A stretch of 64,000 nt of DNA from Phycisphaerales bacterium (lineage in GTDB: Bacteria > Planctomycetota > Phycisphaerae > UBA1845 > Fen-1342). A program made the translations under genes and the position numbers. The stretch is taken from positions 1 to 64,000 of the forward strand of contig JAEUIR010000001.1 in the NCBI GenBank assembly GCA_016795025.1, given 5' to 3'. Shown one piece after another: positions 17,124 through 29,683 of the stretch (positions are counted from its first letter, which is position 1; each line of letters opens with the position of its first letter). Under the pieces are notes generated by a model. It saw nothing but the letters and a program-made list of their open reading frames with translations, did not search any database and was not told the DNA's origin.

Positions 17124-17780
17124 CTACTTCGCCAATACCACCGTCGCCCATGTGCTCGGATCGACGTTCCAACCCAGTTCATCCGTCGCCGTGAGGTGCT
17201 GTGCGCCGAGTTCGGAATCGTTCACCTTGTAAAAAAAGCCGATCCGCGCGTGCTCCGTCGGATCCCAACCGTTCAGGCACGTCGTCGGGATGGCGGCTTC
17301 GATCGAATAGCCACGCTCGGCCACGTCGATCGCCAGCCGGATTTGCGAAACGTCCACTGGGGGCGGCGTTTCCTTGGCGTGGCTCATCTTGTGCGTGCCG
17401 ATGACCGGCAGCTTCTTTTTTTTGCCGCCGCCCGTGGGGAGAACATAAAAAAAATGGCAAAAGCGATTGCCGCGCTTTGTTTCGCGCGTGTCTCGCGTGG
17501 CGATGCAGATGCGCACGCCGTCGCCCTTCCACCACGTTTCCGGTGAGCAGCGCAGCGGCGCGCGGCGATTGGGCACGTCAAACGCGACGAAAAACCATTC
17601 CGCGCTCCACGCCGCATATACGTCGGCGAAAGGCTGCTCGCCTTCCACCTCCACGAGCGGTGGCAGCATGTAGCGAGAATTCCACTTGCGAATCGAAGGC
17701 GCAATGTGCGGCGCGCGATCCCAGTGGAAGATCGGAATTTCAAATCGCAAAAACGCGCGGCGGGGCAAGGATTCGATCAT
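17124..17780 (-). CDS. CBM9-like carbohydrate-binding domain protein
   Basis: The 218-residue product resembles stand-alone carbohydrate-binding family 9 (DOMON-like) proteins. It has the sequence ADVYAAWSAEWFFVAFDVPN, corresponding to the strand where these domains present aromatic residues. WWKGDGVRICIATRDT is the typical 'D.vel.idp.' strand equivalent, and GYSIEAAIPTTCLNGWDP with IGFFYKVND are close to the family's C-terminal strands. No signal peptide is visible, which is unusual for a surface carbohydrate binder. A basic Gly/Lys insertion (TGGGKKKKLP) interrupts the middle. It starts 30 bases from the end of uvrA on the same strand. Confidence 0.7.
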   Translation of the reverse strand: MIESLPRRAFLRFEIPIFHWDRAPHIAPSIRKWNSRYMLPPLVEVEGEQPFADVYAAWSAEWFFVAFDVPNRRAPLRCSPETWWKGDGVRICIATRDTRETKRGNRFCHFFYVLPTGGGKKKKLPVIGTHKMSHAKETPPPVDVSQIRLAIDVAERGYSIEAAIPTTCLNGWDPTEHARIGFFYKVNDSELGAQHLTATDELGWNVDPSTWATVVLAK

Positions 17781-17810
17781 ACGCCTGCACCCTCGCTTGA
17801 TCGCCGAAAC

Positions 17811-22760
<4,950 letters not shown>

Positions 22761-23004
22761 AAGGAATCGGTTTTTCCACATCGCGGCTCGCCGCCGCGCC
22801 ACGCGGCCGCGAATCCCGCATGATACGGCCAAATTCGGGAAGGGTCAGGGTTGATTCGGCGGCGAATTCCGTCTTTCCTGAGCCGCGTCGCCGGATTCCG
22901 AAGACTTTCGGCTCTTTCCAGAATACCCTACGATACGTGGCTCGTTTGCGGTTGCGACCGGCGCGGCCGTTCCCGGCGGGCTGACTCTCCCAGGTTGAGG
23001 TCGA
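22761..23004. promoter_or_regulatory. Divergent intergenic region between uvrA and yidC
   Basis: The 244 bases between two outward-facing genes must hold both promoters. No coding potential is evident apart from a possible longer 5' end of uvrA. I see no convincing -35/-10 pair and no LexA-type operator, so the regulation of uvrA is not readable here. Confidence 0.4.
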
Positions 23005-25134
23005 ATGGACGGACGCGGTTTTTTCAAGGCTCTGCTCGTCGCGCTGCTGGTCTATATCGCCTATCAGTGGATCTATAACCGATTCGCACAAAAACCCGCC
23101 CCGCCGCTCAACACTGATATTCCCCACCCGACGACCGGACCGGCGACGTCTCCGGGCGGTGGCGGTCCAACGACCACTGCCCCGCGCGCGGATTACAGCG
23201 AGTGGGTGTTTGACCGCGGTCCCACGCTGGATTCTGTTGTGCTCGGCGGCGGTCCGCAGGATGCCGTCGAATTAACGCTCTCGCCGATCGGCGCATCGGT
23301 TGATTCGCTGCGTGTCACCGAGCGCAATAAGAATGGCGCGCTGGTTCATTTCAAAAGCCCGGAAGATAAGTCGCCTTATCCGCTGCTTTCTTTGATCGAC
23401 GACTTCCTGCACGGCTCGACCTTGCGGTCGTACGCGACGCGACGCATGTGGGTTCAGGAGCGCGCCAACGAAGAGCGCCGACTCGACGACGTCATTTGGA
23501 CCCTGTCGCCCGACACGCCGTCCGGCCCCGGCGCACGTCGCATCAGCTTTGTCGCGCAGCTGCGCTCCGTGAAGCTCGATCAGCCCGTGATGCGCCTCAC
23601 GAAAACCTATGAGTTAACCGACACGCCGCAGATATTCCGCGTTTCTTTGCGGGTGGATAATCTTCAAAGCGATCCTTTGACTGTAACCATCGAACAGGAC
23701 GGCCCCACGGGGATCGCACTCGAAGGGTTGCAGTACGACATGCGCCGCATCGCCTGGGGCCGCAAAAAAGGCGCGGATGTCTATCTCGAAAGCATCCAGC
23801 GACCGGCGCTGCTGAAGTTGCCGGATGGACGAAAGCTCGGAGCGCCGATGGACACCGAGCAATTCCTGTGGGCTGCGGTGACCAACAAGTACTTCGCCGT
23901 CGTTACGCGACCGCTACCCGCCGGCGGTGGAACCGGTCCGGCCGAGTCTGTTCTGGCGGTTTATGGCTACGCCGCGGCGCCGCAGTTCAGCGACCATCAC
24001 CCCGGAGATTTGCAACCCCGTTTTATCACGCAGCAGATCACGCTAACAGCCGATTCTCCACCGGTCGCGCCGCAACTCGTGCTCGAGGCCTACGCCGGAG
24101 CGAAAGACAGCGATCTTGTGGCTAAACTCGGGCCCGCCTTCGCCGACCCGAAACAGCTCGGCTATGTCGGATTATCGTCGCTTGATTCCGGCGGTTGCGC
24201 CTGCACGTTCTCGTGGCTGACCGCGCTGATGAAATGGCTGCTCGAAACGATCGTCCTTGCGGTTCGTAATTACGGCGTCGCCATCATCTGCGTCGTGATC
24301 ATTGTTCGCACGCTGTTGCATCCGCTGGCCGTGTTTCAGCAAAAATCGATGTACCGCATGCAGGAATCGATGGCCCGCATCCAGCCGCGCCTGGAAGCCA
24401 TCAAGGCCAAGTACCCCAACGATCAGCAGAAACAGGCGCAGGAATCGATGCGTGTCTGGGGCGAGGAAGGCGTCAACCCCGCCGCGCCGCTGCTCAGCTT
24501 CATCCCGCTGTTCGTTCAAATGCCGATTCTTGTGTCGCTGTGGACCGCCCTGAATTATGACGTGCATTTGCGCAACGCTGCGTTCGACGGCTGGTGGCTC
24601 ACTGATCTTTCTTCGCCGGATCATTTAATCAAGCTCAGCGACGCCGGCATGCACATTCCGCTTTTATCGCTGATGATCGGGCCGATTACGCACATCAACG
24701 TGCTGCCGATTCTCATGGGCGTGTCCATGTTTCTTCAGCAGAAATACATGCCCAAGCCCAATATGCAACGCCGCATCGACGCGGCCCAGAACGCACCTCA
24801 AACCGAGCGGAAGCCCGGTCAGATGACGCCCGAAGAGCAGTTGCGCCAGCAGCAGATGATGGCATACATGATGAGCATTCTGTTTCCAATCATGTTCTAT
24901 CAGATGCCGAGCGGCATGAATCTCTATTGGATGGCCACCAACGTCTTCGGCATCTTCGAATCGTTAATCGTCCGCAAGCAGCTCGAAGCCGAAAAGAAAC
25001 GCCGCGCCGAGATGGTTCAACAGCCGGAGCTTCGAAAGAAGGGTATCGTCTCAAGGTTCTTCGAAAAAATGGCCAACCAGTACGAAGAGCTGCAAAAAAT
25101 GGCCGACGAAGCTTCGAATGCAAAGCGAAAGTGA
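23005..25134 (+). CDS. yidC: Membrane protein insertase YidC
   Basis: YidC inserts and folds inner-membrane proteins, alone or with SecYEG. The 709-residue protein starts at ATG 23005 after GAGGT. A membrane anchor at about 7-24 is followed by a Pro/Thr linker and the large periplasmic beta-supersandwich domain (about 70-390; SPIGASVDSLRVTER and TKTYELTDTPQIFRVSLRV). The conserved C-terminal core (about 400-690) has membrane segments including VRNYGVAIICVVIIVRTLLHP, the cytoplasmic hairpin with KSMYRMQESMARIQPRLEAI, and MAYMMSILFPIMFYQMPSGM with NLYWMATNVF. The C-terminal tail is basic, as expected for ribosome contact. It is longer than the E. coli protein because of an added segment between core helices (NMQRRIDAAQNAPQTERKPG). 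The usual rnpA/trmE neighbours are absent. Confidence 0.95.
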   Translation: MDGRGFFKALLVALLVYIAYQWIYNRFAQKPAPPLNTDIPHPTTGPATSPGGGGPTTTAPRADYSEWVFDRGPTLDSVVLGGGPQDAVELTLSPIGASVDSLRVTERNKNGALVHFKSPEDKSPYPLLSLIDDFLHGSTLRSYATRRMWVQERANEERRLDDVIWTLSPDTPSGPGARRISFVAQLRSVKLDQPVMRLTKTYELTDTPQIFRVSLRVDNLQSDPLTVTIEQDGPTGIALEGLQYDMRRIAWGRKKGADVYLESIQRPALLKLPDGRKLGAPMDTEQFLWAAVTNKYFAVVTRPLPAGGGTGPAESVLAVYGYAAAPQFSDHHPGDLQPRFITQQITLTADSPPVAPQLVLEAYAGAKDSDLVAKLGPAFADPKQLGYVGLSSLDSGGCACTFSWLTALMKWLLETIVLAVRNYGVAIICVVIIVRTLLHPLAVFQQKSMYRMQESMARIQPRLEAIKAKYPNDQQKQAQESMRVWGEEGVNPAAPLLSFIPLFVQMPILVSLWTALNYDVHLRNAAFDGWWLTDLSSPDHLIKLSDAGMHIPLLSLMIGPITHINVLPILMGVSMFLQQKYMPKPNMQRRIDAAQNAPQTERKPGQMTPEEQLRQQQMMAYMMSILFPIMFYQMPSGMNLYWMATNVFGIFESLIVRKQLEAEKKRRAEMVQQPELRKKGIVSRFFEKMANQYEELQKMADEASNAKRK

Positions 25135-25952
25135 TGCCGTTGCCGCGCGACTTGCCGCAGGCTCTTCGCCACATCGCGGAGAGCGCCGCGCGCGAAGGAG
25201 GCCGCGTCGCTCGCGAGGCATTTGGCTCCGATTTGAACGTTGAACGCAAGGCGGACGGCAGCGAAGTCACGCCCGCCGATCTCGCCGCACAGACCGCCGT
25301 CATTCGCCACATTCGCACCGTACGGCCGCACGACTGCTTCCTGACCGAGGAAGAGACCGCTGATTCGTCGCTCTCGACCGCTGATCCCGGCGCGATCTGG
25401 TGGATCATCGACCCGATCGACGGCACGCGCAATTTCATTCGCGGTGTGCCGCTGTTCGCCTGTAGTGTGGCCGCGTGTTCGTCAAGCTCCGCCATCGCCG
25501 GAGCGATCTACTGGGTGTCACAGGACACCATGTACTCCGCCGCCCTGGGGCACGGAGCGACGTGCAACGCCCGCGCTCTGCTGCCGCTCGACGCCGGTCG
25601 GGCGCGAGACGGGCGCTCCGGCCGGCCCGTCGTCGGCGTGCCCAGCTCGATCAGCGACGAAATTCGCGACACCGCACTGCGCTGGATCGACAATGGGGTC
25701 GTGCGCAACCTGGGTTCCACTGCTCTGCATCTCGCGCTTGTCGCGGCGGGGGGCATGGATGCGGCCCTTTGCAGCGACAGCAAGCTCTGGGACATCGCGG
25801 CCGGGTGGGTTTTGATTACCGAGCTTCGCGGCCGGATACATCATCCGTCCGGCGGCGCGATCTTTCCTCGCGAGATTAGTTTGTATGACAGGTCGTGTAC
25901 GCCATGCGTCGCGATCCGAGACGAGCGCGTGGCCGCCCGGCTGCAAAATTAG
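25134..25952 (+). CDS. Inositol-monophosphatase-family phosphatase
   Basis: The start is fixed by overlap: the yidC stop and this ATG share one base (TGATG at 25132-25136), implying translational coupling. The 272-residue product has the metal-dependent phosphatase motifs of the IMPase superfamily: FLTEEETA (metal ligand Glu), WWIIDPIDGTRNFIRGVP (the WxxDPIDGT motif) and LWDIAAG (third metal site). NLGSTALHLALVAAGGMDA contributes the substrate pocket. Family members hydrolyse inositol-1-phosphate, histidinol phosphate or 3'-phosphoadenosine 5'-phosphate; the sequence does not decide between them. The coupling to yidC is unexpected and has no evident functional logic. Confidence 0.9.
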   Translation: MPLPRDLPQALRHIAESAAREGGRVAREAFGSDLNVERKADGSEVTPADLAAQTAVIRHIRTVRPHDCFLTEEETADSSLSTADPGAIWWIIDPIDGTRNFIRGVPLFACSVAACSSSSAIAGAIYWVSQDTMYSAALGHGATCNARALLPLDAGRARDGRSGRPVVGVPSSISDEIRDTALRWIDNGVVRNLGSTALHLALVAAGGMDAALCSDSKLWDIAAGWVLITELRGRIHHPSGGAIFPREISLYDRSCTPCVAIRDERVAARLQN

Positions 25953-26119
25953 ACAGAGACGCGATCGACACGGGGCGCTTCGCAACCGCGCACGGCATAC
26001 GGTTTTTTCCGGGGTTTTCTACAAAACAGGTTTGCAACCCGCATGCACTGAGATAAGCTGCCCGGCGTGGAGAAGCGCCGCTCGGCGCATGGTGTGTCGA
26101 TCGGCCAGGAGGGCCTTAC

Positions 26120-26803
26120 ATGTCTCGTGTGCGTTGTGGATTATCTCTATTTTTGGGTGGGTGTGCTTCTGCCATCGCGATCGGCGAAGGCATCACGCCA
26201 ATCTCGCAAACACGGTCCGTCACCGCAATCGCCGGAAACGTCGTGCAACAGATTTCGGCTGCCGACTTCAGCGATTTCAACGACGCGGCCGACGCTGGGT
26301 TGTCGAACGAATTCGCCGTCGTGAATTCGAGTTCGACGCAGGTGTCGTCAATTTCGAAGGACAAGATCGCCGCGTTCGGCACGGCTGATACGCTTGGTTA
26401 CGGCGACAACGGCAGCGCTGAATCGCTGGTGACGATCGTTTTTTCGCTGGCCACACCGGTCGATTTCTCGTTAACCGGCTCGGCGAATTTCCAGGCGACA
26501 GGCGTGACGGCCGAGACGACGCGCCTAATTCGCCTCACCGGCCCGGATACGAGTATTGAGTTTGCGCTATACAACGACACGCAGGCGTCGATGCCGATCG
26601 CTTCGTCGGGGCAGCTCGCGCCGGGCACGTACACGCTGGAAGTCGTCGGAAGCGCGGCGGCCGAACCGATCAGCGATGATCCGGAAGCCCAGAACGGCGC
26701 ATACGTCGACTTCGAAATTTCGCTTTCCGTCGTCGCGATCCCGGAACCCAGCGCAGCGCTGATGCTCGGCGCGGGGCTGTCGCTGCTGCGGCGGCGGCGC
26801 TGA
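26120..26803 (+). CDS. PEP-CTERM-anchored secreted protein
   Basis: The 227-residue protein ends in IPEPSAALMLGAGLSLLRRRR, a textbook PEP-CTERM tail: the PEP motif, a hydrophobic helix and an arginine cluster. Such tails are processed by exosortase in bacteria that make exopolysaccharide matrices. The N-terminus (RCGLSLFLGGCASAIAIGEG) is a short signal sequence. The body is Ser/Ala/Thr-rich and beta-like, with no recognised domain. ATG 26120 is preceded by a strong AGGAGGG. No exosortase gene is in the window, so its partner must lie elsewhere. Confidence 0.85.
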   Translation: MSRVRCGLSLFLGGCASAIAIGEGITPISQTRSVTAIAGNVVQQISAADFSDFNDAADAGLSNEFAVVNSSSTQVSSISKDKIAAFGTADTLGYGDNGSAESLVTIVFSLATPVDFSLTGSANFQATGVTAETTRLIRLTGPDTSIEFALYNDTQASMPIASSGQLAPGTYTLEVVGSAAAEPISDDPEAQNGAYVDFEISLSVVAIPEPSAALMLGAGLSLLRRRR

Positions 26804-26965
26804 TCGCGACTGGTTGCGTCGATTCAGAGTTCACGCAGACGCATGGCGTGCCGTTACAGGCTCCCCAACGCGCCATCGCTGCGTATTGCCGCGGCGCGTG
26901 CGATCGGAGCAGCGCTCATGATCCGCACGCGCCGTCGTGCAGCTCCCCATGCGCGTTCTACGAAA

Positions 26966-28003
26966 CTACTGCGGCAACCTTCCGAGCCGCCACGCGGCGA
27001 TGGCAACGATTCCCGCCGCAATGATCATCAGCCCAACATCGGATACGACCGGAATGGCCGGAGAGCCGTCGGCCGCCTCCAGCGAGGTTTGCACGCCAAT
27101 CGCAGCGTCCGCTCCGGCGTTGCTGCTGGTTGTGGCGCTGATGGTCACTTCACTGAGCGCCAGGTCTGTGGGGAGCATCCAATTACCGTCGGTTCCCACA
27201 ACCCATCCGGCAGATTCAATCAGCGCCTTCACCGTCGCGGCTGTTGTCGGGAAAGCCAGCGCATAGTCGGGGTTTGATGAGGCGAAGTGCGTTACGGTCG
27301 CTTCGATTGCGCCGCCCGCGCTTTCGCGAAGTGTGATCGAGTACAAATCAATCGCGCCGCTGGGGCGAGGTTGGCGCCAGAACATCTCGGGCGAGGGTCC
27401 GCCACCGCCGTCGTCGAACGCACCCTGTCCGAAACGCGCCCGCAATATCAACGCCGGCGCGTAACCACCTGGCAGGCGCCGCTGAACACGCGATCCCGCG
27501 CGCAAGATCTGTTGATGTATGACGCCTGGTCCGGCGCTACCAATCGTCAACGGTATCGGATCATTCATGATCGCCTTGGACAGAGCGTCATGGCCGGGTA
27601 CGCCGGTTGCAGTAGACTCGAGCGTGTAGCTGTAGGTAAACCTGACGATCCCGGTGTCGATGTTGAAAATAGCCAGGCTGCCAGCCGCGCGAGCGCCACT
27701 GCCATCTGAGTCGAGAACAAACGTTCCCGTTGAATCGTCGTTTCCGAGCGACTTGTTGATATCTCCGACCGTAATATCGTCGGTTAAAACGCCACCGCCC
27801 GGATGTGTAAACGTCCCGATCACGGTGAGTGTCGCTAAGCCGTTATTGGCCGTGTTCATGTTCCAGTCGGCCCCGCTGACAATGTCCCAACGAGCCGTAG
27901 CCGTTGCCGCAACTTCATCCGCCGTGGCCTGGAGTGAACCCGTACTGAACAGCACACAGATCAGACAAGTTTTGATTTGAACACGTCTCGGATACGCACG
28001 CAT
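26966..28003 (-). CDS. Secreted protein with IPTL-CTERM-like sorting tail
   Basis: The 345-residue product has a signal peptide (IKTCLICVLFSTGSLQATA) and ends in IPVVSDVGLMIIAAGIVAI followed by a short basic tail. This closely resembles the IPTL-CTERM signal (IPTLSxWGLIIxAxxLL), which is recognised by a dedicated exosortase relative. The body is beta-rich and Gly/Asp/Thr-rich, has no catalytic motif I recognise, and contains a Gly-Gly-Gly-Gly-Pro loop in the middle. GGGAGAA precedes ATG 28003. It converges with the PEP-CTERM gene, so two neighbouring genes carry two different CTERM classes. Confidence 0.75.
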   Translation of the reverse strand: MRAYPRRVQIKTCLICVLFSTGSLQATADEVAATATARWDIVSGADWNMNTANNGLATLTVIGTFTHPGGGVLTDDITVGDINKSLGNDDSTGTFVLDSDGSGARAAGSLAIFNIDTGIVRFTYSYTLESTATGVPGHDALSKAIMNDPIPLTIGSAGPGVIHQQILRAGSRVQRRLPGGYAPALILRARFGQGAFDDGGGGPSPEMFWRQPRPSGAIDLYSITLRESAGGAIEATVTHFASSNPDYALAFPTTAATVKALIESAGWVVGTDGNWMLPTDLALSEVTISATTSSNAGADAAIGVQTSLEAADGSPAIPVVSDVGLMIIAAGIVAIAAWRLGRLPQ

Positions 28004-28497
28004 GGAGTTCTCCCGACCCGGTGCGTCCCTTTAGTGGTTGATGTGAATTCGGCAACGATGCGACGGGAACACAACGAGTTGAAAATCAATCCTAAAGACC
28101 GAGCATTCGCGCTTCAACAGCAATTTTCCACGAGGGTTCTGTGCAACTTCTCCACCGGCGCGATAAAGCACTGTAATCGCAATGGTTGAGTGCTTTTACA
28201 GCGTGCGCGCATACATTCGCGAATTTTCAAAATCCAGTCCGTCGCGGCTTGAATGTTTCCAGTCCGCAATGCGGCAGCGCCGGAGTCATTTGTGCAAAAG
28301 TCCCGATGGTCAGCATCACGCAGTTCAGCGGCGCCGTCGCAATGCCGCAATGTCGGCATGCGACTTGCAATGTGATACATTACGTAGGAAGCGCTTTCAG
28401 ATGGATCGGCCTGAGCGATCAAGCCTGAGGAGCGAAGAAAACGATCTGCGCTAAGCCGGACTCGCTTTGCGCAGCGCATGAAAAGGACAGACTACAC
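28004..28497. promoter_or_regulatory. Divergent intergenic region upstream of citrate synthase
   Basis: This 494-base, comparatively AT-rich stretch separates two outward-facing genes and should contain both promoters. The only structure I see is an inverted repeat, AAAGCACT (28165-28172) with AGTGCTTT (28189-28196), followed by one more T. It could be a small hairpin, an operator or the end of a short unannotated transcript. A 121-codon minus-strand reading frame crosses the region but looks non-coding. Confidence 0.45.
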
Positions 28498-29625
28498 ATG
28501 TCACAGCCCATCGAGCACCTTTACCGCCCCGGCCTTGAGGGCATCATCGCCGGCGAAACTGATATCTCCGCCGTTCAGCAAGACAGCCTTATGTATCGCG
28601 GCTACGCAATCGAGGAACTCGCCGAACATAGCCCCTTCGAGGAAACCGCTTACCTGCTGCTTCACGGTGAGCTGCCGACCGCTGCTCAGCTCAAGGCGTT
28701 CGGCGCCACACTCGACAAATACCGCGCACTGCCCTCCGAAGTCATTGAGACCATCCGGCTGATGCCCAAAGAAACACCCGGCATGGACGTGCTGCGCACC
28801 GCCGTTTCGATGGCCGCGCATTTCTGCCCGATCAGCGGCGACGAGAAGCCAGCGCTACTCGACCGCGCCGCGCGCATCCTCGCAATCGTTCCCACGATCA
28901 TCGGCGCGCGGCTGCGCTTTCTCGCAGGAAAGGCCCCCGTCGCACCGAAGCCGGGGCTCTCGCACGCCGCGCAAACGCTTTACCTCGCGTTCGGCCGTGA
29001 GCCGAGCGCGATCGAGGCCCGGCTGCTCAACCTCACGCTAGTGCTTTACGCCGAGCACGAATTCAACGCATCCGCCTTCGCCGCCCGCGTCACCGCCAGC
29101 ACCCTGGCGGACATGTACTCCGCAATCGTCACCGGCATCGGCACGCTGAAAGGGCCGCTCCACGGCGGCGCGAACGAAGAGACCATTCACCTGATGCGGC
29201 AATTCAAATCCGGCGACGAAGCCGCCGCCTGGACCGAAAACGCCATCGCCACCAAGCAGAAAATCTCCGGCTTCGGCCATCGCGTGTACAAGAACGGCGA
29301 TCATCGCGCCCGCATTCTCGAAGGCGAAATGGAGAAACTCGCCCCAGGCCGTAGCGATCGCCATCTGCTCGATGTCTATTTCGCCATTAAGAACACGGTA
29401 TGGGAGCGCAAGCAGATTCATATGAACGTTGATTACCCGTGCGGACTGACGTATTACTGGCTGAATTTGCCGATTGATATCTATACGCCGCTGTTCGTCG
29501 CATCGCGCGTCAGCGGCTGGTCCGCGCACTACATTGAGCAGTTCACGAATAACCGCATCATTCGACCGCTCAGCCGCTATACCGGTCCGCCCGAGCGTTC
29601 GTACGTGCCGATCGCCAAGCGCTAG
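28498..29625 (+). CDS. gltA: Citrate synthase
   Basis: Citrate synthase condenses oxaloacetate with acetyl-CoA at the entry of the TCA cycle. The 375-residue length fits the short bacterial/archaeal type shared with 2-methylcitrate synthase. Conserved features are the N-terminal LMYRGYAIEELAE, the catalytic histidines in GPLHGGANE and GFGHRVYKNGD, and the catalytic Asp region NVDYPCGLTYYWLNLP. SRVSGWSAHYIEQ is the C-terminal substrate-binding segment. NVDYPCG differs from the common NVDFYSG, so methylcitrate synthase activity cannot be excluded. No other TCA or propionate genes are adjacent. It is preceded by a long intergenic region. Confidence 0.92.
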   Translation: MSQPIEHLYRPGLEGIIAGETDISAVQQDSLMYRGYAIEELAEHSPFEETAYLLLHGELPTAAQLKAFGATLDKYRALPSEVIETIRLMPKETPGMDVLRTAVSMAAHFCPISGDEKPALLDRAARILAIVPTIIGARLRFLAGKAPVAPKPGLSHAAQTLYLAFGREPSAIEARLLNLTLVLYAEHEFNASAFAARVTASTLADMYSAIVTGIGTLKGPLHGGANEETIHLMRQFKSGDEAAAWTENAIATKQKISGFGHRVYKNGDHRARILEGEMEKLAPGRSDRHLLDVYFAIKNTVWERKQIHMNVDYPCGLTYYWLNLPIDIYTPLFVASRVSGWSAHYIEQFTNNRIIRPLSRYTGPPERSYVPIAKR

Positions 29626-29683
29626 CGCGCCGCGACCGCTGCCTCCCCTACCCACGCGAGCCTGCCCCCACGACAATAGCGCC

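Noticed and set aside
22761-22832. 24-codon N-terminal extension of uvrA
   Set aside because: Kept as an alternative start only; the extra residues are Arg-rich and unlike UvrA, and no clear ribosome site marks either start.
28114-28479. 121-codon minus-strand frame in the citrate synthase upstream region
   Set aside because: No ribosome site at the start, no recognisable motif, and the composition is unlike the surrounding genes. It may be real but I cannot support it.
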